Source: Comamonadaceae bacterium
GTDB taxonomy: Bacteria > Pseudomonadota > Gammaproteobacteria > Burkholderiales > Burkholderiaceae_C
DNA: 7,577 bases
Assembly: GCA_947458415.1 (NCBI GenBank)
Contig: CANGZG010000115.1
Coordinates: forward strand, 1-7,577
Reading direction: 5' to 3'
The stretch's first letter is position 1. Each line of letters opens with the position of its first letter. The position numbers were made by a program, and so were the translations under genes. The notes under the pieces were generated by a model. That model worked only from the letters and a program-made list of their open reading frames with translations. It had not been told where the DNA came from and searched no databases. Shown in pieces: positions 5,221 to 7,577 of the stretch.

Positions 5221-6060
5221 ATGAATCCCGCCCTCACAACCCCTCGCCGCATTGCCATTGTGGGTGCAGGTGGTCGCATGGGGCGCATGTTGATCGAAGC
5301 GGTGATGCAGGCCCCAGATACCCAATTGGCTGCTGCCTTAGACCTGCCGGACAGCCCGCATTTGGGTGTCGATGCGGCGGCGTTCTTGGGTCAACCGGCC
5401 AGTGTGCCCATCACCAGCGACCTGTCTGCCGGTTTGCAACATGCCCAAGTGCTGATCGATTTCACACGACCCGAAGGGACGATGCAGCACCTGGCGGTGT
5501 GTCGGCGTTTGGGTGTGCAAATGGTGATTGGCACCACGGGCTTCACAGACGCCCAAAAAGCCGAGATTCAAGCGGCGGCCAAAGACATTGCCATCGTGAT
5601 GGCGCCGAACATGAGCGTGGGCGTGAATGTCACGCTCAAGTTGCTGCAAATGGCTGCGGTGGCGTTGAGCGATGGCTATGACATCGAAATCACCGAAGCG
5701 CACCACAAGCACAAAGTCGATGCACCGTCCGGCACGGCCTTGAAAATGGGCGAGGTGATCGCCGCGGCCCAAGGTCGCCACTTGAAAGATTGCGCTGTCT
5801 ACGAGCGGTATGGGCACACCGGTGAGAGACTGCCCGGCAGCATCGGTTTTTCCACCATTCGCGGTGGAGACATCGTCGGGGACCACACCGTCATGTTCGC
5901 CACGGACGGCGAGCGGATTGAAATCACCCACAAATCAGCCAGTCGCAGCACCTATGCCCAAGGCAGTTTGCGCGCGGTCAGGTTTCTTGCCCAACAACCT
6001 GCGGGGTTGTTCGACATGTTTGACGTCTTGGGCTTGAGCGCTGCCCACACCGACAGATGA
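5221..6060 (+). CDS. dapB: 4-Hydroxy-tetrahydrodipicolinate reductase DapB
   Basis: DapB reduces 4-hydroxy-tetrahydrodipicolinate to tetrahydrodipicolinate with NAD(P)H in the cytoplasm, the second committed step of diaminopimelate and lysine synthesis, and so supplies peptidoglycan. The 279-residue protein has the nucleotide-binding loop GAGGRMGR (15-22), IDFTRPEG (79-86), GTTGFT (104-109) and the catalytic segment EAHHKHKVDAPSGTA (159-173). There His161/His162 and Lys165 correspond to the active-site residues of E. coli DapB. FSTIRGGDIVGDHTV (210-224) is also family-typical. The start is set by the Shine-Dalgarno AAAGG (5208-5212), 8 bases upstream, which overlaps the bamE stop. Its last bases ATGA carry the probable exbB start, so translation of exbB is likely coupled. 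It is intact, and its key residues are all present. Confidence 0.96.
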   Translation: MNPALTTPRRIAIVGAGGRMGRMLIEAVMQAPDTQLAAALDLPDSPHLGVDAAAFLGQPASVPITSDLSAGLQHAQVLIDFTRPEGTMQHLAVCRRLGVQMVIGTTGFTDAQKAEIQAAAKDIAIVMAPNMSVGVNVTLKLLQMAAVALSDGYDIEITEAHHKHKVDAPSGTALKMGEVIAAAQGRHLKDCAVYERYGHTGERLPGSIGFSTIRGGDIVGDHTVMFATDGERIEITHKSASRSTYAQGSLRAVRFLAQQPAGLFDMFDVLGLSAAHTDR

Positions 6061-6707
6061 ACAGGCTCGACATGGCTTTGCCAAGCGACGGGGTGAGCGT
6101 CGCGGTGTCTGTGCTGCTGTTGTTGATGTCGGTGTCGAGCTGGTTCATCATTGTGTAGAAATCTTGGCTGTTGCATCGGTCGATACGGCAACTGTTGGCG
6201 TGCAAGGCCTTGTTTTGGCAAGCGGGTGACTGGGCGCAAGCGCGCGCGCATTGGTTGGCCGTTGACTCCCAAGCCATGTTCATGCCTTTGCTCGACGCCA
6301 TCACGCACCCAGCGCAAGGTTTGTCGTCGCAAGTGGCCGCGTCTGACCAATTGACCCGTCGCTTGCGCGAAGGTTTGCAGGCGGTTCGTGCCCGGTTGCA
6401 GTTTGGCCAAGACCTGCTGGCCACCATTGGCGCGACCGCGCCTTTTGTGGGGTTGCTGGGCACGGTCTGGGGCATTTTCCACGCGCTCACCCATTTGGCG
6501 GTGGCTGGGCAGTACACCATCGACAAAGTGGCGCAACCGGTCGGCGAAGCGCTGGTGATGACCGCCGCAGGTTTGGCTGTCGCCATTCCTGCGGTCATGG
6601 CTTACAACCTGATGGGCCGGCGTTTGGCCCGCTTGGACACCGAACTCGAAGGCCTGGCTTACGATTTGCGGGCGCTGGCGCAAGCCAAGTCGCTGCCAAC
6701 GCCCTGA
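6057..6707 (+). pseudogene. exbB: ExbB/TolQ-family proton channel subunit interrupted by an in-frame TAG at codon 34
   Basis: ExbB forms the pentameric inner-membrane proton channel that, with ExbD, energises TonB-type outer-membrane transport. Reading from the ATG at 6057 (overlapping the dapB stop as ATGA) gives MNRLDMALPSDG, then one hydrophobic helix (about 13-33) ending SSWFIIV. Codon 34, at 6156-6158, is TAG where homologues usually have Trp (FIIV-W-KSW); TGG to TAG is one base change. The same frame continues intact to TGA at 6707: cytoplasmic part; second helix with ATAPFVGLLGTVWGIFHAL (about 126-144); third helix with VGEALVMTAAGLAVAIP (about 162-178). Read through, it would be 216 residues, the normal size. 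The only convenient restart is TTG at 6171, giving 178 residues without helix 1 and without a clear Shine-Dalgarno. It may be annotated as a 6171-6707 CDS. Sequencing error, fresh nonsense mutation and suppression cannot be separated here. Confidence 0.85.
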
Positions 6708-6715
6708 GGTGCACC

Positions 6716-7168
6716 ATGGCATTTGGAGAATTCGAACCGCGCCCGTCGCACACGCCCATGGCTGACATCAATGTCACGCCATTGGTGGATGTCATGTTGG
6801 TGTTGTTGGTGATTTTCATCATCGCCGCGCCCTTGATGACGGGTGCGTTGCAGATGGCATTGCCAGAGGTGGATGTGCCCGCGGGCTCGGCCAAAACCGC
6901 ACCGCTTGAAATCAACATCGATGCCGAAGGTCAGGTTTCAGTCGATGGCCAGGCATTGCCCATGGCCCAGCTGGCGGCAGCGCTCAGTCTCAGAGCGCAG
7001 TCTGCACAGGCCAGCGAAGTGCAATTGAACATCGACAAAACCGTCCCTTACGGGCGTGTGGCCGAGGCCATGGCCGAAATTCAAAAATCGGAGTTGCGCA
7101 GCGTGTCGCTGGCTGTGCAGCCTGCTGCGCCTAAAATCGAGACCACTCCCCCGGCAACGCGCAACTGA
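6716..7168 (+). CDS. exbD: Biopolymer transport protein ExbD (ExbD/TolR family)
   Basis: ExbD is the partner of ExbB: a single-pass inner-membrane protein whose transmembrane aspartate carries protons and drives the TonB (or Tol-like) energy transduction. The 150-residue protein has a short cytoplasmic N-terminus, then INVTPLVDVMLVLLVIFIIA (18-37) with the essential Asp at residue 25, the same position as in E. coli ExbD. A periplasmic domain follows at about 45-135, with VQLNIDKTVPYGRVAEAMAEIQ and a Pro/Thr-rich tail. The ATG at 6716 has the Shine-Dalgarno GAGG (6706-6709) six bases upstream, overlapping the exbB stop; the gap is 8 bp. It is intact although exbB is interrupted, which argues that any loss of exbB is recent. 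TolR is the alternative, but the lack of tolA, tolB and pal nearby favours ExbD. Confidence 0.92.
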   Translation: MAFGEFEPRPSHTPMADINVTPLVDVMLVLLVIFIIAAPLMTGALQMALPEVDVPAGSAKTAPLEINIDAEGQVSVDGQALPMAQLAAALSLRAQSAQASEVQLNIDKTVPYGRVAEAMAEIQKSELRSVSLAVQPAAPKIETTPPATRN

Positions 7169-7176
7169 GCGCGCAC

Positions 7177-7196
7177 GGGGTTTCTTATTGAGCCCC
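7177..7196 (+). other. Small hairpin over the leuS ribosome-binding region
   Basis: GGGGTT (7177-7182) can pair with AGCCCC (7191-7196), including one G-U pair, with an 8-base loop, immediately before the leuS ATG. It would cover the weak Shine-Dalgarno-like GAG at 7190-7192. No T-run follows, so it is not a terminator. It was folded by eye and may be chance. Confidence 0.2.
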
Positions 7197-7577
7197 ATGT
7201 CACACACCGATACCACCGCACCGCGTCACAGCGGTACCCATCCCGAATACACCGCATCCGCCATCGAGCGAGCCGTGCAGGCCGCTTGGAAACAAGCCGA
7301 TGTCTACCGCGTCACCGAGGACGCATCCAAACCCAAGTACTACGCGTGCTCCATGTTGCCCTACCCCAGCGGCAAATTGCACATGGGCCATGTGCGCAAC
7401 TACACCATCAACGACATGCTCACGCGCCATTTGCGCATGAAAGGTTTCAACGTCCTCATGCCCATGGGTTGGGATGCATTTGGTTTGCCTGCGGAAAACG
7501 CTGCTTTGAAAAATGGCGTGCCACCGGCCCAATGGACCTACGACAACATCGCCTACATGAAGCAGCAGATGCAAGCC
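7197..7577 (+). CDS. leuS: Leucyl-tRNA synthetase LeuS, N-terminal part (runs off the right edge)
   Basis: LeuS is the cytoplasmic class I enzyme that charges tRNA-Leu with leucine using ATP. The visible 127 residues include the LeuS N-terminal segment KYYACSMLPYPSGKLHMGH, with the class I HIGH-type signature HMGH at 62-65. It is followed by VRNYTINDMLTRHLRMKGFN and MGWDAFGLPAENAA, all diagnostic of bacterial LeuS. The editing domain and KMSKS motif lie beyond the window. The ATG at 7197 is chosen because homology starts soon after; an in-frame TTG at 7188 would add three residues. The Shine-Dalgarno is weak. It is 28 bp after exbD with no convincing terminator between, so it is probably the tail of the bamE-dapB-exbBD transcript or has a promoter within it. 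Confidence 0.96.
   Translation, partial: MSHTDTTAPRHSGTHPEYTASAIERAVQAAWKQADVYRVTEDASKPKYYACSMLPYPSGKLHMGHVRNYTINDMLTRHLRMKGFNVLMPMGWDAFGLPAENAALKNGVPPAQWTYDNIAYMKQQMQA

Noticed and set aside
5952..6722. A 256-codon minus-strand open frame under dapB/exbB
   Set aside because: It is antisense to recognised genes, with Gln/His/Arg-rich low-information translation and no ribosome-binding site. The same applies to minus-strand frames at 1297-1983 and 5338-5931.
1..7577. CRISPR arrays, insertion sequences, tRNA/rRNA genes, attachment sites, riboswitches
   Set aside because: No regularly spaced repeats, terminal inverted repeats with a transposase, RNA-gene signatures or recognisable riboswitch elements were seen on reading both strands.

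Overview
The window is an ordinary core-genome stretch of a betaproteobacterium, most likely Burkholderiales/Comamonadaceae. The evidence is the protein wording of CorA, HprK, ExbB and DapB and the gene orders hpf-ptsN-hprK and fur / bamE-dapB-exbB-exbD-leuS. The moderately GC-rich sequence with heavy use of TTG for leucine suggests a freshwater lineage of the Limnohabitans or Rhodoferax type, but the genus is only a guess.

Layout. On the minus strand at the left edge is the N-terminal two thirds of corA (Mg2+/Co2+ channel). It is separated by a 205-bp divergent intergenic region, holding two small perfect inverted repeats, from a plus-strand 12-helix MFS transporter. After an imperfect terminator-like hairpin come hpf (ribosome hibernation), a strong rho-independent terminator, then ptsN and hprK, the regulatory nitrogen-PTS/HPr-kinase pair. 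hprK (TTG start) runs head-on into minus-strand fur; the two stop codons share the palindrome TTAA. From the short fur/bamE divergent promoter region the plus strand continues as a tight run: bamE (outer-membrane assembly lipoprotein), dapB (lysine/peptidoglycan precursor synthesis), exbB and exbD (proton-driven energiser of TonB-type transport), and the 5' end of leuS at the right edge.

How they fit together. ptsN and hprK are regulatory phosphotransfer proteins; their partner HPr is not in view. Fur is the iron sensor, and ExbB/ExbD power TonB-dependent uptake, a classical Fur-controlled process, although no convincing Fur box was found here. bamE-dapB-exbB-exbD-leuS is probably largely one transcription unit: gaps are 11 bp, a 4-bp overlap, 8 bp and 28 bp.

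The most notable point is that exbB carries an in-frame TAG at codon 34, where a tryptophan is expected. It falls at the end of the first membrane helix, in an otherwise intact gene. No undescribed multi-gene system was found; the remaining findings are small regulatory or start/stop oddities.
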